From: Acidovorax benzenivorans
GTDB taxonomy: Bacteria > Pseudomonadota > Gammaproteobacteria > Burkholderiales > Burkholderiaceae_C
Direction of reading: 5' to 3'
DNA: 64,000 bases
Assembly (NCBI RefSeq): GCF_028680575.1
Contig: NZ_JAPCKI010000010.1
Span: 36,642-100,641 of the forward strand
Numbering within the stretch: position 1 is the first letter of the stretch; each line of letters begins with the position of its first letter. Positions 27,902-37,081 of this stretch are shown here, one piece after another. Made by a program: the position numbers and the translations under genes. The notes beneath the pieces are model-generated. The model was not told the origin of the DNA. It searched no databases and saw only the letters and a program-made list of their open reading frames with translations.

Positions 27902-28927
27902 TCAGCTCGATGCGTGCAGCGCATCCCTGGCCGCAGCGACCTGCGCATGAGGCTCTGTCTGCGGCTCCGGCGCCGAGCTCGCATACGACTGCATCGCCAG
28001 CGCATGCACCTCGCGCGCGGGGCGGTCCTTGAGCAAATGGTTGCTCCACACCTGGCGCCAGATGCGGGCGCCGGGCAGGCTGTGGCGCAGGCCCAGCATG
28101 TGACGGGCGATGTGGGGCCAGGGGGTGCCGTATTGGGCCGCCTCGCGTTCCATGTATTCGACCATGGCCAGCTCTACCTCTTCGCGGGTCAGGGGGCAGT
28201 GGGCGCCACCGTAGTACAGCTGGTCCCAGCGGGCCAGCCACCACGGGTTGTGGTACGCCTCGCGGCCGATCATCACGCCGTCCAGGTGTGCCAGTTGCTC
28301 CTGCACCACCGCGTCGGTGGTGATGCCGCCGTTGATGGCGATGGTGAACTGCGGAAACTCGGCCTTGAGCTGGTGCACCACCTCGTAGCGCAGGGGCGGT
28401 ACATCGCGGTTTTCCTTCGGACTCAGGCCCTGCAGCCAGGCGTTGCGCGCATGGACGATGAACACGGTGCACCCCGCCTCAGCCACCGTGCCGATGAAGT
28501 CGCGCACAAAGCCGTAGTCCTCCACCTTGTCGATACCGATGCGGTGCTTGACCGTGACGGGCACATCCACCACGTCTTTCATGGCCTTCACGCAGTCGGC
28601 CACCAACTGGGGCGACTTCATCAGGCTGGCACCAAACGCGCCACGCTGCACGCGGTCGCTGGGGCAGCCGCAGTTGAGGTTTATTTCGCCATAGCCCCAC
28701 TGCGCACCCAGGCGTGCGGCCTCGGCCAGCTTGTCAGGCTCGTTGCCGCCCAGTTGCAGGGCCACGGGGTGTTCTTCGGCGTTGAAGCGCAAATGCCGCT
28801 CGGTGCCGCCATGAATGATGGCGCCCGCGTTCACCATCTCGGTGTACAGCAGTGTCTGGCGGGTCAGCAGCCGGTGAAAGTAACGGCAGTGGCGGTCGGT
28901 CCAGTCCATCATGGGGGCGACGGACAT
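27902..28927 (-). CDS. dusA: tRNA-dihydrouridine(20/20a) synthase
   Basis: This 341-residue FMN enzyme reduces uridine 20 and 20a in tRNA. It starts at the hallmark SVAPMMDWTDRHCRYF. The catalytic cysteine lies in INLNCGCPSDRVQRGAFGASLM, and HARNAWLQGLSPKENR is the DusA-type loop. The ATG at 28927 was used; a GTG nine codons upstream is possible. Longer readings run through repeat copy 6 and lack homology. Confidence 0.93.
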   Translation of the reverse strand: MSVAPMMDWTDRHCRYFHRLLTRQTLLYTEMVNAGAIIHGGTERHLRFNAEEHPVALQLGGNEPDKLAEAARLGAQWGYGEINLNCGCPSDRVQRGAFGASLMKSPQLVADCVKAMKDVVDVPVTVKHRIGIDKVEDYGFVRDFIGTVAEAGCTVFIVHARNAWLQGLSPKENRDVPPLRYEVVHQLKAEFPQFTIAINGGITTDAVVQEQLAHLDGVMIGREAYHNPWWLARWDQLYYGGAHCPLTREEVELAMVEYMEREAAQYGTPWPHIARHMLGLRHSLPGARIWRQVWSNHLLKDRPAREVHALAMQSYASSAPEPQTEPHAQVAAARDALHASS

Positions 28928-29082
28928 GCGCCAGGGGCTCAAGGTGGGTTCCACGGGCAAACAACGAAGGGCGGGGAGGAGGTGTTCTGCAGCAGAGCGC
29001 CCCTTTGGTCGGGGGCGCTGCGGGGCGGCAGTCGCAAAGTCGTGATTATCCCACTGCCTACACAGGGGGTGTTGGCGCAGGG

Positions 29083-29142
29083 TTTTGGGTAAAAACGGGC
29101 GCAAGCGCTAGTGCGATTTGCGCTAGTTGCTATCAAAAGCGG
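29083..29142 (+). repeat. Dispersed palindromic repeat, copy 6
   Basis: It runs AAAAACGGGCGCAAGCGCTAG, spacer, TTGCGCTAGTTGCTATCAAAA. It lies upstream of dusA and on the downstream side of the alkB remnant, in direct orientation with copy 7 on the other side. Confidence 0.75.
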
Positions 29143-29199
29143 AGTTCATGAGGCGGTGTGTTGTGGTTAGCAGGGTTCATGTACCTGGTCGCCAGCGCA

Positions 29200-29516
29200 T
29201 CAACACCCGCTCTGCCTCAGCTCTTGCAACCCGTATTTCCGCACGATCTTTGCTCGCTGGCGCGGGTCGATGCTGAGGCGGGTGGCTCGCCCGTCCACCA
29301 CATCAGTGCCGGGCCCACGCCCATGGTGCAGGGCACCACCAGAGACAGCAGCCACGCATACCGCTTGCGGTCGCGGTAGTGCGGGGCGGTGGGCAGGCGG
29401 GCTTGCAGCATGGGGGCAGCGGTGCGAACACGCGCCGCTGCAGAGGCATTCTGGACTTGGGGGGCAAACGCCAGCGTTATTTGGTTTTCCACCTCAGCCA
29501 TGGAAAATGAGGCCAA
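29200..29516 (-). pseudogene. Probable alkB (alkane 1-monooxygenase) remnant with large internal deletion
   Basis: The first open part encodes an AlkB-like amino terminus: residues around YRDRKRYAWLLSLVVP and GVGPALMWWTG match the start and first membrane helix of alkane 1-monooxygenases as I know them. Right after this, the next frame encodes RLSIDPRQRAKIVRKYGL and ends at 29200, which resembles an AlkB carboxyl terminus. About 300 residues, including all the histidine iron motifs, are missing, and the two parts are out of frame. Repeat copies flank it. The amino-terminal match is the stronger one. Confidence 0.55.
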
Positions 29517-29563
29517 AACGACCGGTAGCGCCCGTGTTGATTGATCTGGCTGCTATCAAATAG
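29511..29563 (+). repeat. Dispersed palindromic repeat, copy 7
   Basis: It runs GGCCAAAACGACCGGTAGCG, CCCGTGTTGATTGATC, then TGGCTGCTATCAAA. The first half closely matches the dapE copy (GGCAAAACGGCCAGTAGCG on the minus strand). It abuts the 5' side of the alkB remnant. Confidence 0.75.
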
Positions 29564-29732
29564 TGATTGCTCTGCGTGGCACGCGTACACACGGCAGCCG
29601 CCGCACTTTGCCTTGCGTCAAGGCGGGGCATTGGCCCTATCAGCGATACTCACGGCGCTCTCGACGCCTGCGGAGCCACGGGCCCACCGCCTGTTTCAGC
29701 GCCCCAGGCTCCGTTCCGTCACGCCATTTCCC
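29564..29732. other. Remainder of the dusA to acyltransferase spacer
   Basis: The 29105-29732 spacer consists of repeat copies 6 and 7, the alkB remnant and this stretch, which presumably carries the acyltransferase promoter. No further gene was recognised. Confidence 0.5.
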
Positions 29733-30320
29733 ATGCACCACACCATTTTTGACACGCCGGTTGTCAACACGCTCCTGCGCGCTTTTTCCCGTTTCGCGCT
29801 GCGCATCACCGGCTGGAAGATCGAAGGCGCCTTGCCCGCCCATGCAGCCAAAAGCGTGCTCATTGCCGCACCCCACACCAGCAACTGGGACCTGCCGTAC
29901 ACGCTGATGCTGGCGTTTTCGCTGCGCTTGCGGGTGTACTGGATGGGCAAACACAGCCTGTTCAAGGCGCCGTTTGGTGGCGTGATGCGCTGGCTGGGGG
30001 GCATCCCGGTGAACCGTGAGCAGTCCAACAACCTGGTTGCCAGCTCGGCCCAGGCCATGCGGGATGCGCAGGGGCCCATGCAACTCATCGTGCCCCCCGA
30101 AGGCACGCGCGGCAAGACGCGGCACTGGAAGACGGGTTTCTATTACATCGCCCAACAGGCGGGTGTGCCCATCGTGCTCGCATTTGTGGACTACGGCCGC
30201 AAAGTGGGCGGGCTGGGGCCGGTGTTCGAGCCCACGGGCGACCTGGACGGCGACATGGCGCGCATCAAGGCGTTTTATGCACCCATTCAAGGCAAGAACC
30301 CGAAGCAGTTCGAAGCCTGA
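29733..30320 (+). CDS. 1-acyl-sn-glycerol-3-phosphate acyltransferase family protein
   Basis: This 195-residue PlsC-type acyltransferase has the catalytic motif H48-x4-D53 (HTSNWD) and the phosphate-binding PPEGTRGK. It is shorter than PlsC itself and belongs to a small cytoplasmic-face membrane acyltransferase group whose acceptor is unknown. The ATG at 29733 was chosen because homology starts shortly after it; the longer frame from 29541 runs into repeat copy 7. Convergent with the Lrp gene; the two stops are adjacent. Confidence 0.87.
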   Translation: MHHTIFDTPVVNTLLRAFSRFALRITGWKIEGALPAHAAKSVLIAAPHTSNWDLPYTLMLAFSLRLRVYWMGKHSLFKAPFGGVMRWLGGIPVNREQSNNLVASSAQAMRDAQGPMQLIVPPEGTRGKTRHWKTGFYYIAQQAGVPIVLAFVDYGRKVGGLGPVFEPTGDLDGDMARIKAFYAPIQGKNPKQFEA

Positions 30321-30770
30321 TCACCCTACCTGTCGGCGGTCAATCTTGCGGCTGAGCACGATGCTGGTCTGCGTCTGGTGCACGCCGTCCAGTTGCCCCA
30401 CCTTGTCGAGCAGGGTGTCGAGCTGCTCGTGGCTGGTGCAGCGCAAAAACACCAGGTAGTCAAACGGCCCGCTCACGGCGGATACCTCTTCGACCTCGGC
30501 CATGGTCTCCAGCGCGCGCAGCACGGCGGGCGCTGTCTTGGGCAGCACGCTGATGCTGCACCAGGCCCGTACGGTGGTGGCGTCAAGCCGCGTACCCAAC
30601 CGCACGCCGTAGCCCGCGACCACGCCCGAGCGCTCCAGCCTTGCGATGCGCGCCACTACGGTGGTGCGGGCCAGGCCCAGTTTGCGTGCCAGCGTGGCCG
30701 TGCCCTCGCGGGCGTTGGCTTGTAGCAGGCTGAGCAATTGGCGGTCGGTGTCGTCCAGGGTCGGGGTCAT
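30321..30770 (-). CDS. Lrp/AsnC-family transcriptional regulator
   Basis: This 149-residue regulator has an N-terminal winged helix (LDDTDRQLLSLLQANAREGTATLARKLGLARTTVVARIARLE) and a C-terminal RAM ligand domain (VSAVSGPFDYLVFLRC). The family senses amino acids. GAGGA lies seven bases before the ATG at 30770 and only one base before the upstream GTG at 30776, so 30770 is preferred. It is divergent from a saccharopine-dehydrogenase-like gene and is its likely regulator. Confidence 0.9.
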   Translation of the reverse strand: MTPTLDDTDRQLLSLLQANAREGTATLARKLGLARTTVVARIARLERSGVVAGYGVRLGTRLDATTVRAWCSISVLPKTAPAVLRALETMAEVEEVSAVSGPFDYLVFLRCTSHEQLDTLLDKVGQLDGVHQTQTSIVLSRKIDRRQVG

Positions 30771-30790
30771 CGGCACATCCTCAAAAAGTC

Positions 30791-30816
30791 ATAACGCCCA
30801 TCATATTCGCCGTTAT
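30791..30816. promoter_or_regulatory. Candidate Lrp-family operator
   Basis: ATAACG (30791-30796) and CGTTAT (30811-30816) form an inverted repeat with an AT-rich centre, 20 bases upstream of the regulator start in the divergent spacer. Lrp/AsnC regulators bind such spaced dyads and often autoregulate. Confidence 0.45.
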
Positions 30817-30940
30817 GGCAAAACAAAGCGCAGTTTTCGACGTTCTAGGCGCTACACATTGACAGTGCCATTGCCTAGCATCAAGGCATCTGCAACACCT
30901 CTCACTACCGCACGCAGTGAGCACCACCGGGAGCGCCGCC

Positions 30941-32062
30941 ATGACCACTCTTTCCACCACATCCAACACCACCGCCCGCCGCGCCATCACCATCCTGGGC
31001 GCAGGCCACATCGGCTTTGCCATGGCGCTGCTGCTGCAGCAGGCAGGCGACTACGACATCCTGGTGATGGACCGCGACCCGGCACGCCTGGCCGAAGTGG
31101 CCGCATTGGGCGTATCCACCCGGCTGGCGACGGACGACGCAAGCCTGCAGGCCGCCATCGACGGCCGTTTTGCCGTGCTGAACGCGCTGCCGTTTCACCG
31201 TGCCGTGCCGGTTGCGACGCTTTGCGCCGCAGCCGGAGTGCATTACTTTGACTTGACCGAGGACGTGGCCAGCACCCAGGCCATTCGCGCACTGGCCGCC
31301 AACGCCCGCAGCGTGCTCATGCCCCAATGTGGCCTGGCACCCGGGTTCATCGGCATCGTGGGCAACGACCTGGCCCGGCGGTTTGACACCCTGCACACGC
31401 TGCGCATGCGTGTGGGGGCGCTGCCACGCTACCCGCAGGGCGCCCTGCGCTACAACCTGACCTGGAGCACCGAAGGCCTTATCAACGAATACTGCAACCC
31501 TTGCGAGGCCATTGTGGACGGCGTGCGCACCACGGTGCCCGCGCTGGAGGGGCTGGAGACCTTTGCGCTCGACGGTGTGGAATACGAGGCCTTCAACACT
31601 TCGGGCGGGCTGGGCACGTTGACCGAAACCCTTGCGGGCAAGGCGCGGCAGGTGGACTACCAGTCCATCCGCTACCCAGGCCATAACGCCATCCTCAAGC
31701 TGCTGCTCAACGACCTGCGCCTGCGTGATCGGCGCGATTTGCTCAAGGACATTCTGGAGACCGCCATCCCCACCACCGATCAGGACGTGATCGTGGTGTT
31801 TGCCACTGCGTCGGGCCTGAAGGGTGGGCGGCTGGTGCAGGACTCGTACTCGGCCCGCATCGTGGGCACGCAGGTGGCGGGGCATACGCTCAGCGCCATC
31901 CAGCTCACCACGGCGGCAGGCATCTGCACGGCCCTGGACTTGGTGGCGCAGGGCCAACTGCCGCAGCAGGGCTTTGTGGGGCAGGAGGCTGTCGCGCTGG
32001 GCGACTTTTTGGCCAACCGTTTTGGCTCCGCCTACGCCCGGGAGGGCGAGCTGGTGCTGTGA
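30941..32062 (+). CDS. Saccharopine dehydrogenase-like NAD(P) oxidoreductase
   Basis: This 373-residue protein has an N-terminal Rossmann domain (ILGAGHIGFAMALLL) and a C-terminal saccharopine-dehydrogenase catalytic domain (GLAPGFIGIVGNDLA, then TWSTEGLINEYCNP). Relatives include lysine 6-dehydrogenase and other lysine or amino acid enzymes. The divergent Lrp regulator supports a role in amino acid catabolism, perhaps lysine; the substrate is inference. The ATG at 30941 follows GGGAG at seven bases; a GTG at 30917 is less likely. Confidence 0.83.
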   Translation: MTTLSTTSNTTARRAITILGAGHIGFAMALLLQQAGDYDILVMDRDPARLAEVAALGVSTRLATDDASLQAAIDGRFAVLNALPFHRAVPVATLCAAAGVHYFDLTEDVASTQAIRALAANARSVLMPQCGLAPGFIGIVGNDLARRFDTLHTLRMRVGALPRYPQGALRYNLTWSTEGLINEYCNPCEAIVDGVRTTVPALEGLETFALDGVEYEAFNTSGGLGTLTETLAGKARQVDYQSIRYPGHNAILKLLLNDLRLRDRRDLLKDILETAIPTTDQDVIVVFATASGLKGGRLVQDSYSARIVGTQVAGHTLSAIQLTTAAGICTALDLVAQGQLPQQGFVGQEAVALGDFLANRFGSAYAREGELVL

Positions 32063-32084
32063 AGACCTTTGAGCAAACCCAGGC

Positions 32085-33941
32085 TCAGCGCCCCGGCTTC
32101 TGGTACATGCCTTCAATCGCCTCGGCAAAGTGCGCCATCAGGTTGTTGCGCTTGAGCTTGAGCGTGGGCGTCATGAAGGTGTTTTCAATCGTCCAGGGCT
32201 CCAGCGTCAGGTGCACCACACGCGGCACGGCATAGCGCGCAAAGCTGGCGGTGTTTTTCTCGATGCGCGCCAGCACGGCGCGGTGCACGCTGGGGTGGTT
32301 CGGGCTGTCAGCCGCCTGGGGGTTCAGGCCCAGGTCGGCGGCCAGGCGTTGCCATTCGTCCAGCTTGAGCACGGCCACGCAGGCGATGAAGGGGCGGTTT
32401 TCGCCCACCACAAAGGCTTGCTCCAGCAGCGGGTCGGCCAGCAAGGCCAGCTCCAGGTCGCCAGGGGGGATCTTTTCGCCGGTGGAGGTGACGATGATTT
32501 CCTTGATACGGCCCTTGATATAGATGCGGCCGTTCACGATGTCTGCCTGGTCGCCCGTGCCCAGCCAGCCGTCGGGGCTCAGGATCTTGGCGGTGTCTTC
32601 CGGCCGCTTCCAGTAGCCCTTCATCACGATGGGGCCACGCACCTGCAGCTCGTGGTTGTCGCCAATGCGCACTTCCACACCGGGCAGGGCCTTGCCTACG
32701 CAGGCAGGGTCGTTGTCGTGCAGTGCGTTGACCGACACCACGGGCGCGGTTTCGGTCATGCCGTAGCCCTGAATGAGCGGCAGCCCCAGGCCCAGAAAAC
32801 ACTTGGCAATGGTGGGCGACAGCGGGGCGCCGCCGCTCACCGCCACGCGCACGCGGCCGCCAAACTGGGCCAGCAGGGGCTTGGCCACCAGGGCCTGCAG
32901 CACCGGCCAGGGCAGGGCGGCCATCCAGCCAGCAGCCAGGCTGCTGGCGTCCGGTGTGGGAGCAGCCAGCCCCTGGGCTGCACAAAACCGGGCCCAGCCC
33001 TTGTTCTGCGCGGCTTCATACAGCTGCATTTTCCAGGGCGTGGGAGACAGCTTTTCGAGCAGCTTGGCGTGGATGCGCTCGTAAATGCGCGGCACCGACA
33101 CCAACACAGTGGGGCGCACGGTTTTCAGGTCTTCCGCCAGTTGGGGCACCGAGCGGGCATAGGCCACGCAGCTTCCTGCAGCGATGGGCAGGTAGTAGCC
33201 GCCCGTGCGCTCGAAGGTGTGCGACAGCGGCAGGAACGACAGGAACACATCATTCACCGTGGGCGCAATGCGCTCCAGCACCGCCTTCACATCGCTGACC
33301 ACGTTGCGGTGCGTCAGCATCACGCCCTTGGGTTTGCCCGTGGTGCCTGATGTATAGACGATAGCCGCCAGGTCGTCCGCCTGCGGGCCTGTGACCTCGG
33401 CAGACGCGCCCGTTTGCGCCGCGCCGGTTAGCCACTGCGTGAGGGAGCCCACGGCGGGGCCGTCTCCGGACGCCGGGGTGGCCTTGAACGCGTCGTCGTC
33501 ATCGGTGATCACCACGGCGCGCAGGGCCGGAAACGGCGTACCCACCGCACGGATCTTCTCCCACTGCTCGGCCTGGGTCACGATCAGCATCGATGCCTCG
33601 CAGTCCGCCAGGATGTAGGCGATGCTGCCGGGGTTGTCGATGGCGTGCAGCGGCACAGGCACGCCGCCAGTGGCCAGCGTGGCCTGGTCAGCGCACATGG
33701 CATTGAGGCCGTTGGGCAGCAGGATGGCCACGCGGGCTGCTGGGGGCAGTTGCATGGCGGTCAGGGCCTGCGCCCAGGTGTGTACGCGGGCAGCGGTCTG
33801 CGCCCAGGTCAGGCTGGCCCAGGCCTGGCGGTCGGGGTCAAACGCCCGGTAGGCCTCGGCGTGGGGGGTGCGGGCGGCGCGGTAGGCCAGGAGCTGGGGC
33901 AGCGTTTGCACGCTGCCGATATCGGCGGGGGTAGATGTCAT
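32085..33941 (-). CDS. Long-chain fatty acid-CoA ligase (FAA1 type)
   Basis: This 618-residue AMP-forming ligase has the ATP motif YTSGTTGKPKGVMLTH, the GYGMTETAP substrate block, GWLGTGDQADI and the linker KGRIKEIIVTSTGEK. It would activate long-chain fatty acids to acyl-CoA. The eukaryotic-like FAA1 layout (insert and long C-terminal region) separates it from E. coli FadD. The ATG at 33941 is preferred over a TTG one codon upstream. Convergent with the upstream dehydrogenase gene. Confidence 0.9.
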   Translation of the reverse strand: MTSTPADIGSVQTLPQLLAYRAARTPHAEAYRAFDPDRQAWASLTWAQTAARVHTWAQALTAMQLPPAARVAILLPNGLNAMCADQATLATGGVPVPLHAIDNPGSIAYILADCEASMLIVTQAEQWEKIRAVGTPFPALRAVVITDDDDAFKATPASGDGPAVGSLTQWLTGAAQTGASAEVTGPQADDLAAIVYTSGTTGKPKGVMLTHRNVVSDVKAVLERIAPTVNDVFLSFLPLSHTFERTGGYYLPIAAGSCVAYARSVPQLAEDLKTVRPTVLVSVPRIYERIHAKLLEKLSPTPWKMQLYEAAQNKGWARFCAAQGLAAPTPDASSLAAGWMAALPWPVLQALVAKPLLAQFGGRVRVAVSGGAPLSPTIAKCFLGLGLPLIQGYGMTETAPVVSVNALHDNDPACVGKALPGVEVRIGDNHELQVRGPIVMKGYWKRPEDTAKILSPDGWLGTGDQADIVNGRIYIKGRIKEIIVTSTGEKIPPGDLELALLADPLLEQAFVVGENRPFIACVAVLKLDEWQRLAADLGLNPQAADSPNHPSVHRAVLARIEKNTASFARYAVPRVVHLTLEPWTIENTFMTPTLKLKRNNLMAHFAEAIEGMYQKPGR

Positions 33942-34144
33942 CAAACTCGGCGGTAGAGGCTGCGGTGGCGAGTGACGCCACGGCCTCGGTGGAAACCCGA
34001 GGGATGATAACGAGCGAAGCCTTGGCCGGGCCGTGCACGATCACCTCATGTGTTGCAAATGGTGCGTTCCTGTTTGCGGAATGATCGCGGTGGCACCGGT
34101 GTGGTTCAGCCCGGCCTGGCGAGTGCTGGCTGGATTGCCGGGCC

Positions 34145-34780
34145 TCAGGTCGCGGCTTCCAGCCCCTGCGCAAAGTGCGCCTGCATGGCCTTCGCCGTGG
34201 CCTTGGTATCACGCGCCAGCATCGCGGCCAGGATGGCGCGGTGCTCGCTCAGGGAGTCTTCAATGCGGCCTTGTTTGAACAAGGAGTTGTGGCGGTTGAG
34301 CTTCATGACCTTGCGCAGGTCGGCCACCATCTGGCTGCGCCAGCGGTTGTCCGCCATCTCCAGCACCAGCATGTGAAAGCGCTCGTTGATGGCAAAGAAC
34401 TTTTCGCGGTCGGCCACTGCGGCCTCTAGTTCGGCGTGCAGCGCTTTCAGGGTCTGCTGCTGCTCGGGGGTGGCGCGCTCGGCCACAACGCCCGCGGCGT
34501 CGCTCTCCAGCAGGCTGAGCAGGTGGTACACGTCGCGCAGGTCTTTTTCGCTCATTTCGGTCACATAGGCGCCACGGCGCACCTTCATCGTGACCAGGCC
34601 TTCGGCGGCCAGCACCTTCAGCGCCTCGCGCAGGGGGGTGCGGCTGATGCCGAATTCCTCGGCAATCTTCAATTCATCGATCCAGCTGCCGGGCTCCAGC
34701 TCGCGGCGGAAGATGCGCTGGCGCAATTGCTCGGCCACTTCTTCATAGAGCGCGCGGGGAGTGAGGGTGAGGGCAGACAT
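34145..34780 (-). CDS. GntR-family regulator with FCD domain
   Basis: This 211-residue regulator has a GntR winged helix (residues 8-75, with EELKIAEEFGISRTPLREALKVLAAEGLV) and an all-helical FCD ligand domain carrying the usual metal-binding histidines. It is divergent from the methylmalonyl-CoA mutase gene across a 127-base spacer, so it is the likely repressor of the propionyl-CoA/methylmalonyl-CoA operon. The effector is probably an organic acid or acyl-CoA intermediate, by analogy with FCD relatives. Confidence 0.9.
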   Translation of the reverse strand: MSALTLTPRALYEEVAEQLRQRIFRRELEPGSWIDELKIAEEFGISRTPLREALKVLAAEGLVTMKVRRGAYVTEMSEKDLRDVYHLLSLLESDAAGVVAERATPEQQQTLKALHAELEAAVADREKFFAINERFHMLVLEMADNRWRSQMVADLRKVMKLNRHNSLFKQGRIEDSLSEHRAILAAMLARDTKATAKAMQAHFAQGLEAAT

Positions 34781-34808
34781 GGGCGGATTGTAAGCTGCAT
34801 GGAATATT

Positions 34809-34836
34809 TTGAATCAATAATTATGAATGATGTAAA
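34809..34836. promoter_or_regulatory. AT-rich promoter/operator between the GntR gene and mcm
   Basis: The spacer holds an AT-rich stretch in otherwise GC-rich DNA. Its centre is the palindrome ATAATTAT (34817-34824), flanked by direct repeats GAATCA (34811) and GAATGA (34825). This is the likely promoter and regulator-binding region for mcm. Confidence 0.4.
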
Positions 34837-34907
34837 CTCGCCGCCACATCGGGACCAGCCCTCGCGCCGTTTTACGCACCTACGCCATCTTCGGAGAAGC
34901 TTTCGCC

Positions 34908-37076
34908 ATGAGTGACAAACCCCACAACAACGCCCCCGAGTTCGCTGCCGCTTCGCTAGAGGCATGGGCCAAGGCCGCAGCCAAGTCGGCCCCCGGTGGC
35001 GATGTGAACGCCTTGAACTGGGTGACACCCGACGGCATCACCGTCAAGCCGCTTTACACCGCCGAAGACACGGCCAGCCTGCCGTACGCCAACACCTTGC
35101 CCGGTTTTGAGCCCTACCTGCGCGGCCCCCAGGCCACCATGTATGCGGTGCGCCCCTGGACGATTCGCCAATACGCAGGCTTTTCGACCGCTGAAGAATC
35201 CAACGCCTTCTACCGCAAGGCCTTGGCCGCAGGCGGGCAGGGCGTGAGCGTGGCGTTTGACCTGGCCACCCACCGTGGCTACGACAGCGACCACCCGCGC
35301 GTGACCGGCGACGTGGGCAAGGCCGGTGTGGCGATTGACTCGGTCGAAGACATGAAGATCCTGTTCGACCAGATCCCGCTGGACAAGGTCAGCGTGTCGA
35401 TGACCATGAACGGCGCCGTGCTGCCCGTGCTGGCGGGCTACGTGGTGGCGGCGGAAGAGCAGGGCGTCTCGCAAGACAAGCTCAGCGGAACCATTCAGAA
35501 CGACATTCTGAAAGAGTTCATGGTGCGTAACACCTACATCTACCCGCCCAAGCCCTCGATGCGCATCATTGGCGACATCATTGGCTACACGGCCAAGAAC
35601 ATGCCCAAGTTCAACTCGATCTCGATCTCGGGCTACCACATGCAGGAGGCGGGCGCTAACCAGGCGCTGGAGCTGGCCTTCACGCTGGCCGATGGCAAGG
35701 AGTACGTGAAGACGGCCATCGCCTCGGGCCTGGACGTGGACGAGTTCGCCGGGCGCCTGAGCTTCTTCTGGGCCATCGGCATGAACTTCTACCTCGAAGT
35801 GGCCAAGATGCGCGCTGCGCGCCTGCTGTGGTGCCGGATCATGAAGGAGACCGGTGCCAAGAACCCCAAGAGCCTGATGCTGCGCACGCACTGCCAGACC
35901 TCGGGCTGGTCGCTCACCGAGCAAGACCCCTACAACAACATCGTCCGCACCACCATCGAGGCCATGGCGGCCGTGTTCGGTGGCACGCAAAGCCTGCACA
36001 CCAACGCGCTCGACGAAGCCATCGCGCTGCCCACCGAGTTCAGCTCGCGCATTGCGCGCAACACGCAACTCATCATCCAGGAAGAGACGCACATCACCAA
36101 CGTGGTCGACCCCTGGGCCGGCAGCTACATGATGGAGAAGCTGACGCAAGACATGATGGACGCCGCCTGGAAGATCATCGAAGAGGTCGAAGCCATGGGC
36201 GGCATGACGCAGGCCGTGGACAGCGGCTGGGCCAAGCTCAAGATCGAGGCCGCCGCCGCCGAAAAGCAGGCTCGCATCGACAGCGGCAAGGACGTGATCG
36301 TCGGCGTCAACAAATACAAGCTGGCCAAGGAAGACCCGGTCGACATCCTGCAGATCGACAACGTGAAGGTGCGCGACGGGCAGATCGAGCGTCTGAAAAA
36401 TATCCGGGCAAAACGCGACCCAGCGCTGGTCCAGCAAGCGCTGGATGCTCTCACTTCTGCAGCAGAAGACGGCAGCGGCAACCTGCTGGATCTGGCCATC
36501 AAGGCGGTGCGCCTGCGCGCCACGGTGGGTGAAGTGAGTGACGCGCTGGAGAAGGTTTTTGGGCGCCACCGCGCCGATACGCAAAAGGTGACCGGTGTGT
36601 ACGCAGCTGCTTATGACTCGGCCGAAGGCTGGGACAAACTCAAGACCGAGATCAACGAATTCGCAGAAAACCAGGGCCGCCGCCCACGGGTCATGATCGC
36701 AAAATTGGGCCAGGACGGCCACGACCGGGGCGCCAAGGTGGTGGCCACCGCATTTGCCGACTTAGGGTTTGACGTGGACATGGGCCCGCTGTTCCAGACC
36801 CCCGAGGAATGCGCCCGCCAGGCCATCGAAAACGACGTGCACGCCGTGGGCGTGAGCACCCTGGCTGCAGGCCACAAGACGCTGGTGCCCGCCATCATCC
36901 AGTCGCTCAAGGACCAGGGCGCAGACGACATCATCGTGTTTGTGGGCGGCGTGATTCCGGCGCAGGACTATGAGCACCTGTACGAAGCGGGTGTGAAGGG
37001 CATTTACGGCCCCGGCACGCCAATTCCGGCCAGTGCGAAGGATGTGCTGGAGCAGATTCGCAAGGCGGTGGCGTAA
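34908..37076 (+). CDS. Methylmalonyl-CoA mutase
   Basis: This 722-residue single-chain, B12-dependent mutase interconverts (R)-methylmalonyl-CoA and succinyl-CoA. The TIM-barrel catalytic part fills residues 1-560 ([21 protein letters not shown] and the [11 protein letters not shown] block). The cobalamin domain follows, with the lower-ligand motif D603-G-H605-D-R-G. It starts the operon mcm-HEPN gene-meaB-pccB-PH gene-pccA, which converts propionyl-CoA to a TCA-cycle intermediate. Confidence 0.96.
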   Translation: MSDKPHNNAPEFAAASLEAWAKAAAKSAPGGDVNALNWVTPDGITVKPLYTAEDTASLPYANTLPGFEPYLRGPQATMYAVRPWTIRQYAGFSTAEESNAFYRKALAAGGQGVSVAFDLATHRGYDSDHPRVTGDVGKAGVAIDSVEDMKILFDQIPLDKVSVSMTMNGAVLPVLAGYVVAAEEQGVSQDKLSGTIQNDILKEFMVRNTYIYPPKPSMRIIGDIIGYTAKNMPKFNSISISGYHMQEAGANQALELAFTLADGKEYVKTAIASGLDVDEFAGRLSFFWAIGMNFYLEVAKMRAARLLWCRIMKETGAKNPKSLMLRTHCQTSGWSLTEQDPYNNIVRTTIEAMAAVFGGTQSLHTNALDEAIALPTEFSSRIARNTQLIIQEETHITNVVDPWAGSYMMEKLTQDMMDAAWKIIEEVEAMGGMTQAVDSGWAKLKIEAAAAEKQARIDSGKDVIVGVNKYKLAKEDPVDILQIDNVKVRDGQIERLKNIRAKRDPALVQQALDALTSAAEDGSGNLLDLAIKAVRLRATVGEVSDALEKVFGRHRADTQKVTGVYAAAYDSAEGWDKLKTEINEFAENQGRRPRVMIAKLGQDGHDRGAKVVATAFADLGFDVDMGPLFQTPEECARQAIENDVHAVGVSTLAAGHKTLVPAIIQSLKDQGADDIIVFVGGVIPAQDYEHLYEAGVKGIYGPGTPIPASAKDVLEQIRKAVA

Positions 37077-37081
37077 TTCTC

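Noticed and set aside
36413..36465. Repeat-like sequence in the methylmalonyl-CoA mutase linker (AGCGCTGG, CAAGCGCTGGATGCTCTCA)
   Set aside because: It resembles the dispersed repeat, but the encoded residues ([16 protein letters not shown]) match the normal mutase linker without any insertion, so the likeness is probably due to codon choice.
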